DNA of 64,000 bases from Ixodes scapularis (Eukaryota; Arthropoda; Arachnida; Ixodida; Ixodidae), in NCBI RefSeq assembly GCF_016920785.2, contig NW_024609835.1, forward strand, positions 23,873,838 to 23,937,837, given 5' to 3'. Every line of letters begins with the position of its first letter. The first letter of the stretch is position 1. Shown here piece by piece: positions 20,701-34,000 of the stretch. Below the pieces are notes generated by a model that was given only the letters and a program-made list of their open reading frames with translations, was not told the DNA's origin and searched no databases. A program made the translations under genes and the position numbers.

Positions 20701-23700
20701 TCTATCAGGAAGCGCTTCCGACCTGCCTATTTGTTTCCTAATTTTTTACGTAACATTCATTATTACGCAACAGGCTTGCAATTATGCTGATAATGTTATA
20801 AGCGAGCATTTCTCATAGATGGTGACTAGATGTGATTTCGAAAATACGGTCAAACCTTCAGTCCTGTGATAAACGGATCGAAAATGTTCAAAGATTAAAT
20901 TATAGATTGCGCCGGTCATAAGCCCTCTCGCTTTTAGAGACACAAACGCACTGAATCACACTCAAATGCAAATGCGTGAACCGACCTTCATAGTGTTTTA
21001 GAGCACAATGCCCCATTACGCGGTTCCCAAAACGGATTTTCCGAAGTATTGTTGCTATAGTGCGTTGGTTTTTCGTTGTCTCATGGTAAGGCTAGCGTCG
21101 ACGGTTGAGGTTTGAGCAATTGCTGATTCTTGTCGGATGGAGCGGTTTGCAATGCAAACAGAGGGGTAAGCGGTTCTCATCGATGGGGCATTTCATCCTA
21201 TTGCTGATATACCAGGGAGACGGTCAGTAACTGCTTTAGTTCTTAACGTCAAGTGCTTTAAAGAAATTATGACTGTACTGGCTATGATATATTTAAGTCG
21301 CACTTAAAATGAAATGTTCCCAAGGTAGATCTAGTTTGGCTCATGTCTGTGAGCAACACTCACATTCTTGGTTCCCAATATTCCCAAGCATTCTTCCATG
21401 AGCTTTCGCCTACCCAGTATCCGTCTCCATCACTGTCTCCGGCGGCGTTGTCGCCGGAGTGCTGCGTTCGTGTTATCCTCGGCCGTCTCGTGCGATATGT
21501 CCTTCAGAATGTCCTCCAAGTCGCCGATGTTGATAAAATCCCCGAGCTCTTTTGCAATGATCACCGCGTGCGTCTTGTTCATGGATGAAGTCACGTCGCA
21601 ATCACGCCCTTCCTTGCTTGTTTTTTTTTTTTTTGTTTTTTTTTTTAAATTGTGGTTCGGATTTATAGTCCGTTCCACAGCATAGACTGTTTTTTTTTGT
21701 TTTTTTTTAATAGATAGCTTTAAGGTGCTCCTGTCACAGAAAGAAAAGCCGGCGTCGGCGGGACGCGAAAATTCAGGATTGGTTGATACACTCTAAGAAA
21801 TGCTTGCGTGTCCACTTACCCGCAAAACACTGAAAGAGCCAATCTCTGCGATCTACGAAATCAGCCCAGCGTGTGATGAGGCGGAACATCCGTTTAGACT
21901 TCAAAAAGGAAGTCCGCGCTGTGGCATTACGCAATGCAAAGCGTCACGCTTGCAATGCGTAGTGCCACAGTGCAGACTTCATTTTTAGATCTAAACAGAT
22001 GTTCATCCTCATCAATCGCTGAGCTGATTCCGTAAATCGTAGTGATATGCTCTTTGAGTCTTTTGTGGGTAAATAGAGGCGCAGGCATTTCTTGGAGTGT
22101 AGGGTCATGACGGTTACAGTTACATGACCTCACGCGGGAATTTCAAACAACCCACAACGCTCGCGCTTAACGGGACGTCCCGCGTGGATTGAAAGTGATT
22201 AAAACATGACATGTAATGCGAATGAAAGGTCGCGGCATGTCTGAAATAATTTCAATGTATAAAGTAACTCATTTGCCCTAAAATAAAGAAAAAAAATGAA
22301 GAATTTTAGGCGAAGGAGGAATCCGAATTCACAACCCCTCGGTTGCGAGCCAGACACGCTACCCACTAGACACGCTTGTACGGCTTGGGAACGAGCGGAG
22401 CTTTACCATATGTTGTATTTGCCGCTGGATTTTGCCGTCCTTACCGGCCGCTGGCACCTCGTCAGGCAACCTGTTTGCCTTTTGTGCCAGCGGACCGTTC
22501 AAGTCGAATTTGAATTTGACTTGAAAAAATAAAATGATTGAATGATTGATTGATTGATTAGCTATCGCGTTCCGCTCTTAAAGGCGAAGCTTAGGCCTTT
22601 TCCTATAATTTGATCAAGCATGTTATTAACTTTCTTAATCACCGACCTCCTTCCGTAGATTGCCGCGTTTGATTCTCCCCAGTATTCTCCCCAGATATTT
22701 TAGAGTGTGCGAATTCCTATGCGCAATAAAATCGTTTGATTTTATTTGACTTCCCTGTGTTTTCTGTACCCAATATGGCCGGAAGAGGATAACCGAGGCG
22801 AACCAACACCACTTAGATATGCATAAGGCCTCCACACCGTCATCACAGTCAGTTCGATCGCGGCTTGAGATTGGGCACGAGTGTTGCGTCAGTGTTCGAC
22901 CGGGGCTCGTGTGCAATCAGAGCGTCGAAGGGCAGACTCGGGGCCAATAGTCGAGTTGCACGAGAAGACTGTGATGACGTTTCATGAAGGGAGGGGAGGC
23001 GATGCGGAGGCATCGATTATTTTGGGGGTGTTGGGTGAACCCTGGAAACGGGAGGGACCAGTACGCACCGCTGATGAATGAAAACTCATACAGGTGTGAA
23101 CGACAGAATTCACACGGAGAAAGTTGCCCCACAGTAGACTCACTACGGTCCCAATTAAGTGTTTGGCTAGACGTATACACATCGTGAAAGCAATTAGCGC
23201 AAGCGAAAAAACGAAAAAGATACATTTTTCAGTGTACCATTATTTCTTTTCTTTTTTTGTTGTTGTTGTGGGCATGAAAAGATTTGTAACTTTTTCTGTC
23301 TTTATTATTTCGTACTTTAAACGAATAGTGGATTGTAGCGCTAGCTCGGTCCGTACCTTCGTCTTGTCCTTTTCCTTTGCGCTAATTGCGTAGGTTCACG
23401 GTCGAGTCACCGGCAACCTAATAGACACTGGACGTGGGGAAATCCGATAAACTTGTGATCACTCGTCAGCCACTAAAAGTCCGGCTTCGACCGATAAAAG
23501 CATCAAAAAAACAAATTACAAAACAGAAACCGTGATAACAGTAAGCCTCGACGAGCCTTTCTTGAGAAGGAACAAAAAGGGGTCTTGAAAAAAAAAAAAC
23601 GAAAAAAAAACGAGTTAGTAATGAAGTCTAGAGTATTTGTATTCCATGAATCTGAATATTACCGCAAATGAAGGCAGCGAGAGGATGAACAGTGAACTGA

Positions 23701-26700
23701 AAAAAAAAATCACAGGGTCTTTTATGTAATCCCTAAGACGACTTGAAGGCGAAAGCCCAAGCGCCGATGTAAACGTGGTAGCGAACCTCCGAAGACAGCG
23801 TACTCCCTGACGACGCACTTTTGGCGCCGTTTCATTGGTACCTTTTTGTGCCGCCGACGTGTTTTTGTGTCTTGTGTGTCGCCGACGTGTTTTCGCTCAA
23901 GGACTTTGAAGGTCGACTGAACAATAAGACATATAAGGCATTCGCCTTAAAAAAACGCGAGTCTTCTAGAATTCCGTGACCGAGCGTTACTTATTCGACC
24001 CTGCGAGCGGCAATATCACGTTCGTTTCGCCCAAAGCTGTAACTAAATACGAGAAAACACGAAAAACCTCTGACCAGTCATGACGTCACACTAGAATCTT
24101 TGTGTCGCCAAGCGCGTGTCGCTCATGTGTGTAGCGCGTGTAATTGCAAGCTTGCAGGTATAATTCCCCCCGCACTGACTCCAGTCGTGACGTCTTTTTG
24201 TTACCTCGTTGAAACTAGCGAGAGTGCTTTGGTAGGCGCTGAAGATGCGCGAGAGCGGATATTCTGAAAAATCATTACGTCACCACACTCCGGGAAGGTG
24301 GGGTTTCAGCGGCACTTTGAAAATTATTTTCTGATGCCTCCGTGCACCAAGCTGAAAAATAGTCCCAATATTCGTGATCCTGGAGGCAAAAAAAAGACGA
24401 TATAAATGCTTTTACCCATTTACAAAACCGCTTCAGTTTCCCTTTAAACAAATTCGGTTGGGTATGTATGTTTATATAGCCTCTTGTTGCCTTCATCATG
24501 GTCTACCTAAACGGGCCACGAGTCTCCCAGCTGTAGATGAGAAGTTTAGACAGTGCAGTACAACGGCTAGCATGGGGTCTTTAACGTGCATCACGCTTGT
24601 AAAATGCTCATCCAGATCGAAACCGGCAGGGGTGGGGATTGAGCCCGAGGTGTTGTGCAGCGCGAGCTTTCGCTCCACGTGCTCTGGTGTGCGCTAGCCC
24701 ACTCAGCCACCGATCCCCCTTTTCCCTTTAAGCTGTCAATGACTACAGTGTAAATGAAGGATGAAACAGTCTGCGAAGGGGGTATATTGAGAACCATGCT
24801 TGAGACTGTGGTAAATGCTAGATTACAGACATGGTTTGCTGACAAAGACCTTTAGTTGATCTTTAACTTCGGGAAGGTGTGTTCTCAGTGAAGACAGTGA
24901 ACAGATACGCAAATGTGCCACAAGAAAAGTAGAAATCATGGAATAGATTATGTATTTTCAAGACTAAGTATGCAAATTAATTCACGTGTGTCAGTTTACA
25001 TGGACGTATTAGTATTGAGGGTATGGCGACCTGGCGGGCAGTGCCACTTTTTTGTTTCCCTAGTGCATGCTAATTGTCTCATCTTTTAGCCTATTTAAGG
25101 ACTATGGAACAGCGCCAACAACTATCAAAAATACAAACACGCTAATGGTGAATAAATAAGAAATGTAACGAGTGAATTCCCGTAAAATTATTAAATCACT
25201 CTAAAATCAAAGTAAATTAAAATGGTATGATAGCTCTGCTGCAGTAATGGACTCTAGCCACTATACAAACCAACATAATACGTATCTTTGTAAGATTCAA
25301 AAAAGCCTAGCCGGCTTCAAAGTGTCAGTGTGGAACTCCTGGATAATTTTTCTTAAATATTTAAAATAGACCTGTACTGAAATTCCGCGGCATGCTGGTG
25401 TTATGGGTTTTTGTTTCAAAAGCGCATTGATACTCTTACTATTTGCTTATTAGATGACGGCGTGTAATGCATTCTCCGTAACGCGCTCGAAGTGCTATGC
25501 AAGGGAAGTTTGATTTATGATAGAATTTAAAAGGCGGTCTGATTGTTTGTAGTGCATGCTGTCATTTTGATATTTTAAGGGTATGTTGTCAATTTGCTAA
25601 AAAAAGCCATCTACTTAGTTCGTTGGGTTGTAATGAATCTGTACAGCCATGTAATGAACGCCTACCACACTCCAGCAACACCCTTATAGACGCCTTAAAT
25701 ACGCATGAGATTGAGCCGCCATAGCCGACCTTCACTTGTTTTACCCAGATGCCAAGCCACTGAAGCGGGCGTTTACAAACCACCACAAAGGCCTAGGCTG
25801 GGGAGAAGGACGCAGTAGCACCTAAAGTGGCAGTAACCTGTCCTGCTGTGGTAATGATGAAGTGAAGCAACGGAATAAGGGGAAACAAAAATTGAAGGTC
25901 GGGTATGGCGGCGCCCATGCACAGCTGCCTGAAAGCGTTTATAAAACCGAGAATAGAGTGCGCTAATAAAAAACAAAATCCGATATCTGAGATGCAGGTC
26001 ATAACGTTTTCAATATTCTTATGGTTGCTCTCTATCGGGACAAATATTCTTTATCCTGCAGACTCGATGCAGATATGTTGAGTTTCATTTGGTTCTTTGC
26101 TTTTTCTAAGGTACGCAGCAAGATACAGAAACTACTGGAAAGACCAGAATGTCATCCACGAAGAATTCTCTCTCATATTTGCAGCTGCCCGACGATTAAT
26201 CTTCAAGGTGAAAATTCTATTCTGGATGCTCTAAAAGGATGGAAATAAACTGAATTGCAGGTATAGCAAGTTTTAATGGACCGGCAATTCAAAAACGTAG
26301 CTGTTCCTTTTGAACGAAGGCCTTTGTAAACAATATCCACGGTAGTTTTTAAAAACAACCCGATTCTGTGCAACTGTCGAACGCTCTGAGCTATATGATT
26401 TGAAGTATACATGTTAAAACTAGTGATTGGAGCCGTGAATTTCTAGATGCATATGTGGTAGATTATCTTCAAACACTTCGGACAGTTTTTGTTTCTATGT
26501 AAGCTATAATAGTAGGATAACGGTGATAGCCATACTACGTGGATATACTTATAGCCTGCACTGCATGTAGACATATCCATTTCTCGCTCATTACTTATTC
26601 GGTAGCTTAAAACCAAATTTAAATTACGATGTCTGACAATAAATGGTTCTCCTAAAAAATTAGCTCCACGTAGTTCATGATTAGATGCGGGTACCTAACA

Positions 26701-27972
26701 CGCGTATTTAATTTTTTGTGTGAAAACCCATTACCTCGCAATATGTAGGCCTATAGAAGCATTTTCTTCCTTGTGTGATTGTTATATATATATATATATA
26801 TACAGTAGAATCTCGATAAACGGAAATCGCTTAAACGGAATTGCCGCTTAAACGGAACAGTAGCCCGTAAGTTGGTTGGTTTTGTATTCAGATAAGGTAA
26901 AAAAACTTTCGGTAATTGGAACTAAAATTTGCGCTTCACTGTGTAAACGGAACCGAAAATAGAACTTCTGGCAGACCCATTGCCATGAGCATCAGCCCTT
27001 TCCGGTTCCGGCTGTTTCTTTTTTTTTTCTTTTCTAGCCTCGTAAGCCTCGTTGGCCTCGCCTCGTTGGTAGTCGGCGCAACGAATGCAACACTGCTGTT
27101 CTTGATCAAGTCGTTCGGTCTCTGTTCGAGTTGCCTAGGGTACAGCCGCATCGTTCCTGCCGTCGTGGTGCCTATCGTGCTTCATTGCCGCGTTGGTGTC
27201 TTCCAACTTCGGTGGCTAGTAAGCGCTCGCGAAGTTGAGGCCTTGCCTCCGTTGTTTCAATGGCGACACAGAAGCGGGCACACCATGCGCTGACGTTGGA
27301 AAAGAAGATGGACGTCATTCTTGACTTCGAAAGCGGCTCATACTCGAAGACGGCGCTCGCGACGAAGCACGGCGTCCCGAAAAGCAGCTTAACGAGGATC
27401 CTGCACGACAAGGACAAACTACAAGATGCCTTCGAAACTTCGCGATTCGGGCCCCCCAAAGGAAGCGTCTGCGACACGGCGACCACGAAGAACTGGAGAA
27501 GTGCCTGGTTTTGTGGCTTAGGGGAGCCCGGAGCCAGAGCATTCCCATCAACGGGCCACTAATCCGTGCCAAAGCAGAAGAGTTTGGCACGGATTAGTGC
27601 CAAACTCTTGTTGGCTTAAGGAGCCAGAATCGGAAGTGTTTCTCCAAAGCCTAAGTGACATGGAGAAAAAGATTCTGAAGATGAAGATGCAAGGACTCAA
27701 ACAAAAGAAAATTGATGCATTTTTCAGTCCACAGTGATTAACTGCTGCCTAATAAACTTGTGAATGCTATGTAAAAACCTCATGTAGTTTCCTTGCTTTC
27801 TAAAAAACTATGAGTTACATTCACCTCATAGTGTTTAGACATTCATAAAATAGTATTAAGAGAGTGTGCACACATAAAATCGGCACTTTTTACATCTCTC
27901 TTAGTAAACGGAACTCCTGTTAAATGGAACAAATTGTTTTGGTCCCTTGGAGTTCCGTTTACTGAGAGTCTA

Positions 27973-28008
<36 letters not shown>

Positions 28009-31000
28009 AAAACTAAAGTTGGTCAAACCAAGTTTTATTTATTGAAGAAAATCTAATAGCTGTACAGAGAGCGACGCAATTACCATGAAGAGCAATGCAA
28101 TCTGAGGCTCGCGCAATATTTCGGGCCTGTTGTATTTTAATGCCTGACGTATATTTCAGCCATTCCATCAAATGGACCAGGATAGATACCGTAAATTTGG
28201 GAAATTATTTGGGTGAGTCCACACATCTTTCGCTGACTTTGAAGTTAAGTTCTAATCCCGTTTTCCACGCCCCTTTGACCTACTTGCAGCATCTATGAAG
28301 GAGCAGAACCCGTGCTCTTTGTGGCCGATCCGGAATTGGTGAAGCGCGTTCTGGTCAAAGATTTTCCTTCTTTGCCAAATAGAAGGGTGAGTGAGATATG
28401 TGAAGTTTGACTCCTACACGCAATCGATCGCTATCTCTGAGAGTTCAGCGAGCCTTAATTCCATTGTTTGTTTTTTTTGTGTTTTTTTTTTAATCTGTGT
28501 GGATATTGAGGTTTGCTCACGATGAACCGCAGACGATGCTGAGAGCCATCCAAGTGAATGAAATACCGCGTGGGCAACACGTGACTTTCGGGAGGGATGG
28601 AGCGATGCGTGGGGCGCGTAGTCGCTTGGCGCGTTCGAGCCGCATTGAGTGCGGTGGCTCATATAGTGTCGCCTGCTGGGGCCTATCGTAAGGTGCGTGG
28701 GAGTATAGACGTTTGCCAGTACGGAATCTGGCTACCGCAGCCTAGCTTTCTACTAGCGTGTGTAGGTAATCCTATAGCCAAGTCAGGATTAATGGAGGCT
28801 AACGGCCGTACCCTTTAGAGCGGGTGGTAACTTGCGCCACATAGTCTAGTTGGCGCAGGTCTTGATAATGCGTGCCCGTGGTGGCTGCTTCGCATAAGTA
28901 TGTAGTCACAGGCAGTAGTTAGCATTAAGTACAAATACATTTTATTCTCTCCTCTCTACTAGACATTATCCTATGAGGAAGGAAGTGAGTCTCTAGTTGT
29001 GGTGTTTATGTATAGGTTTCACTCTGAGAAAAAAAAAGGGTATATCCTTACACCCCTTGTCCCATATGCGACACCCCAAAACTTCAGTTCGACTTACAGC
29101 GCCCTGACGTGAAATTTCCAACTTTCACAGGCGGCTTGATAGCCGAGTAGTACAACTCATTGAAATACCTAATGTACGTGTTATCGATTACAAAATAAAG
29201 TTATCGGGGTTTCCATGGTATTACTGCAAAACCTCAGTGTTTCTTTTTTGTAGTCTGTGATACGCACTTTAGTTGTTTAATGAGGTATACCTCACCGTTC
29301 TCAATCACCTCGTAAAAGTTGAGGCCGTCTGTTCGACGTCAGCGCGCTGTACGTCGAAATGGAGATTTGGGGTGTCGTATATGAGAAAAGGGGTGTAAGA
29401 ATATACCTTTTCTTCTGAGAGTGTTGGCTTGAGTAGTGACAGCGTCTTGTTCAGGCCATGACACATGTATCGTCGGCTTTTTTTTTTTATTAATGATTCA
29501 CATGACACAGTCTTTTCTTTTATCAAGTAGCTTCCCGCGTGCTCCTGAACTTCTACAATCACTGTGCTTATTTTTATTTCTCACGATACAAGCATTGTTC
29601 ACTGATGTCAATTTTTATATCGCAAATTATATTAAACAGATAAGTTTGAGAGTGAGAAATTACAAATATTAGTTAGTCTTATATTATTAGTTATTATATT
29701 AGTTAGTCTTAGTCTTGCACACTAATTTCACGCCTGCTGGACTAAAAAGCACGAGGGGCTCTAAAACAACCCTGAAAAGATTAACCATTAGAAAAACACG
29801 ACCAAAAGACGCTTAAAATTGGTGAAATAAATTTATAGAATCCCTAATTAGCCACTGAAGGGATTGTATCTTCACGCCAAGAAACAACTCTGGGTGTAAC
29901 CTGTACGTTGAACTACGGGCGCACTAACGTCGATCGAAATACTTTTTGGTAAAGAGGAATTTCGGCGCAAGTCATTACTGTATAGGCAAAGTTGTTATGT
30001 GAAGATATCGGCCACAAAGAGTGACTGCCTCAAGATTGTATCGGATATCTCCATTGTTGATGGGCAAGTAAGTCGCTGAAGTAAGATTACGCTGAGAGAA
30101 GTATTAAAGTGCAGGCAAGCTGGGCGAATTACAGATATAACCAAACCTGACACACCAGAAGAAGGAAAAAGAAGTACCCAAAAACACGGACGATACACAC
30201 AACTTCTCACAACACACACAACGTTACAGGCAGATATATGCTGCCTGTCACGTGTCCTCAGCTGTTCTGTACCATACCGCTCATGCATAGGTCCTCATGT
30301 GGAAATAAATTAGGTACTAGGAGCCGGCGTGTCAAGCTGTCGCTTATGGCAATTCTAGCAAAAAAAGAAATAAATAAAAAAAATACAAGACTAGCAAGAA
30401 AAAAAAAAAAAAGACGCGCGAATGTAAGTGTTGCTGTTGTCGCGGCGACCCAATTTGTTGCTCCAGAAACTTCCGCGGACTGACCAGCTGAGAGCGAGCT
30501 ACAGCAGAACAAGCGTCTGCTATGTCCGTGTCCGCTGATGCCCCACCGCCAGGGTCGCGACAGGCAACAGCTCGATACTAGAGAGCCTGTATCACAGAAA
30601 GTTTCTAACTGCTGGGTGATGGTCATGTGGTGTATGGGCCGCGTTTGCACTACGACCTCCAAGGAGGGGGAAAAGGCTTTGATCGTCTGCAAGCCTCTTC
30701 TCCTTTTCGTCTCCTTTCCTCCTCGCCAAGTGACAACACGGCGCATGCGCACTTGCAGTCAGTCTCCGAAAGAGGCTTCTCCCATTAAATTGGAAACTCT
30801 CACGACGCTTCGAGTTGGACACTATCTAAAATCTACGTCATCTACACGACACTTCTATCGTGTAATCGGGCGGAAAAAGGGTGATAGTTTTCGAGGAAGT
30901 GGAAGGCATACCTATCGGAGACGCGTTTTAGGCACCATGATAGTATTGCGAGTCCAGAGCCCTTATTGTGCAAATTTTATTTGTTTAATTCTGATAAAAA

Positions 31001-34000
31001 TCTAAATGGCTAGGGCGGGGTCGTACTGGCGCTTGCACCCAAAGCTTCACGCGTTGCCATGTTTACTCGTATAACGTTCGCACTGCACAACCGGGGGTGC
31101 ACGGCAGGCAGGCACGCTCAAAGCGCGTATCTCGCTCCTCTAGTCTTTGATCATATCTAAAGTGATGAGAGTGTGATAGTAATTCTGATGCGCAGGCGAT
31201 AAGTTTCAACGATTCGCTTCTGGACAACATGATGAGCATCGTCCCTGTCGAGAAATGGAGGAGGATCCGACCAGCAGCAAGCCCAGCGTTCTCTACAGGA
31301 AAGCTGCGCAAGGTTTGTGCCTCTATTTAATGGGTCTTCGAGCAGATATTTTATCTTTGACCTTGACTTAGGTTTGATCATTTCACTTGTTTAGATAGGA
31401 TGAGAGACCTAGCGTCATAACTCTTGAGGCAGTAAACTCACAATATTTCATTCATAGTTATTTTCGCGAGTGTATGTGGGTTGAGCGTGTTCAATTTCTT
31501 CGATTTTCAAGTCGTGTGTTGCTGGGGGCGGGGGGGGGGAGGGGGGGGAGGGAAGGGGGCTATATACCCCCTTCCCTACCCCCCTACCCCCCCCCCCCCC
31601 CTTGCTTTGTATGTATACTACACAGCACAATGAAGGTCCCCTCGACTGTTATCACCACTGGTTGTTGCCGAAAAGTCGAGGGTTCTTGAACGTTACGCAC
31701 TAGTAACGTAAAACAAAAAAGAAGGTTTCTATGTACTCTATTGTTAGAGAGAAATAAGTAAGGGTTATGGCTGAACAGGCCAGCGCATCACGTGTTTTAT
31801 GAAGCGCTGGTTCGAATAGTATTGAATACAGAAGCATAATGTACATTCTCCTTGTCTAATAAAGCAATCGATCCATTCAGTCTCGCAATATTATTCAGAG
31901 GCGTCTTGCAAAGCAAATATATGCCGCAAAATGTGTGCAACCAAAATGGATACGCCGCAAGATAGGCAAGAGCGCCCGTCGTAGGTTTAGTACTTTTAAT
32001 GCGCCATTCACACTCACCATTGGGTGTCCTAATGTAAATGCAACCATAATTGGACACGAACATTCATGTCTACTTCTACTCATTGATGACCCTTTCTTTC
32101 TTAACACTGCACAGTCTGACGTTAGTACCATATAAAATCTTGAATTAATTTTGAGAATTTGGGTGTCATATATACGCTTGTGCCTAGATGAGTTAAATCT
32201 TGTAAGAAAAGGAACTAAATAAAGGGAACGGCCTTTGCTCAGAATCAAATAAAATGAGTAAGACCGTGACATAGAAAATTCACACTTCGGCTCAGTTTCG
32301 AACAATATTTCTAGTCCCGGGTGCGTGAATAATTGATCTATACCTTGAGCAGTAAACTGGAGCATGAGGATAACGAATGTTCCCTGAGAATGGTGTAGAC
32401 CGAGAACCACAAAGCGTATGTTTACCCAAAAAGAAGATTGAGAAATATTCCGTATTGTTTCACTAAGGAGGTAGTGTTTATAATCCCTGACAATCTAAGA
32501 AACCTATGGCGTGGTTTACTATGTTCACGCTTCTTGCATCGCAATTCGTTCTTTCGCGCCTTTTTAGTTAATGCCGCATTCTTAGTGGTTGCGAATATCC
32601 GATGCTTGGGACTGGACAAGCTACGCGTTTTTAAGCTTTCGGTTACTATAGTGAATTTAAAATTAAAGGCGCTTTATCTATCCTATAGCTTTGAATGAGC
32701 TATCTCAATATATCATTCTAATCCAAGACCAACGATCGGGGACACGGTCAGTTTACTTCCAGATTTTAGCGACACGTGGCGTTTCGACCTTCAAGCATTT
32801 TCAAAGCTTAGCTTCGCGCGTCGATCACAATCCCGGCCTTCCTTCCCGTCCCTCCCTTCAGCGATCTGCTACGGTCCGCCAGTGACCTCTCCTCGCGCTA
32901 TCCGTCTGCTTCCGCGGCCGCGTGCTGCGCCATGTGCGAGAAGCATTCGAGCGATAAAAAAGAAGAAACAAAAACGTCCGCTTATCACGGACAATAGGCG
33001 CTAACATCGTGGAAAATAACGAAAACGTGAAATGAGACGCGAAAAAGATCAGAACTTCGCTGAGAAACCAGATTCATCCTAGAAGGCTTTTTCACACAGT
33101 CGTGTCTAATCATGTTAAGAAGATAGTAAAAAAAAGCGTTCAGAATCAATCGCCGAGGGTATACACCGACACGCGGGCTTGACGTCACGGCGCTGCGGCG
33201 GCGCTGCGATCGCGCCGGAGCCGAGGGGTGTGGGCAAAAGAGCGCACGTTTCGCATGGGCGTCATAGTATTTCAGCATGCCGCGAAGCTGTGTTGCCGTT
33301 AATCTCACCGAAATGTACAAGAAAAGTAGCGGAGTGAGGTTCTACAAGTTGCCGGCAGACTCTGAAAGCCATAGAAGGTGGATAATATCCGTGTATCGAA
33401 AATTATGGTCGCCTCGCGCGTTTGTGCGGCAAGAACTTTCTTGGAGGCAAGTGCGGCTTCCATTTCAATCTCCGTCCCGAGGCTTGCTTATGTACAGGGA
33501 AACCATCCTCTGATTGAGACCACCCGGATTTTGTTCCCACGGTGTTCGCGCACAAAGCTCCGGCCAAGCGCTTATCGGAGGCTCGCTACGCCCGTGCTAC
33601 CAAGCAGAAGGGGATCGGCGACAGAACGCCAATGTTGTAGGCGTCGCCAAAAAAAAAAAAAAAAGTAACGAAGTACGTTACTCGTTACTTGCAAATCAAA
33701 GGTACGCCTTACTGAGCTACGTTGCCTAAAAATAAAAGGAACGCGTTACCGCTACCGATAAAAAGTAAGGCACGTTACTACTGCGTTACTTTTTTTTTAA
33801 GTTATGATTTAACAAGTTTTATGATTTTGACGATACAGGTATGCTTAAGCTCATATATCAAGAAATATTATGTTTATGCAGAAACAGAACATAATTACTT
33901 TATCTCTTTTTGCGGTTTCACTTAAATACTGACGAGAAAAAACGCAAAGAAAAACATGGCTTGACGCCTCAAACACAGAAAAACTTGAAGTGTAATTGTA

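Larger units (their letters stand above)
17725..26110 (+). other. P450 intron 1 (8.4 kb)
   Basis: GT...AG intron. Holds the duplicated block up to 19,810, several foldback MITEs, a tRNA-like repeat with a (GATT)n tail and SINE copy 2. In 20,380-21,780, 22,570-23,990 and 24,730-26,110 I see no gene or element with clear ends, only poly(T) tracts near 21,620 and 21,690. Confidence 0.75.
26208..28159 (+). other. P450 intron 2 (1.95 kb)
   Basis: GT...AG intron, most of it occupied by the Tigger element and its flanking (TA)n tracts. Confidence 0.75.

Noticed and set aside
21430..21678. 82-residue minus frame with an ELGDFINIGDLEDIL stretch
   Set aside because: Looks protein-like and may be a transposon scrap, but I cannot assign a family, and the frame starts in a poly(A)-encoded Lys run.
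26021..26248. 75-residue frame overlapping P450 exon 2
   Set aside because: It is in the wrong frame for the P450 and crosses the acceptor and donor; only 26,111-26,207 in another frame is coding.
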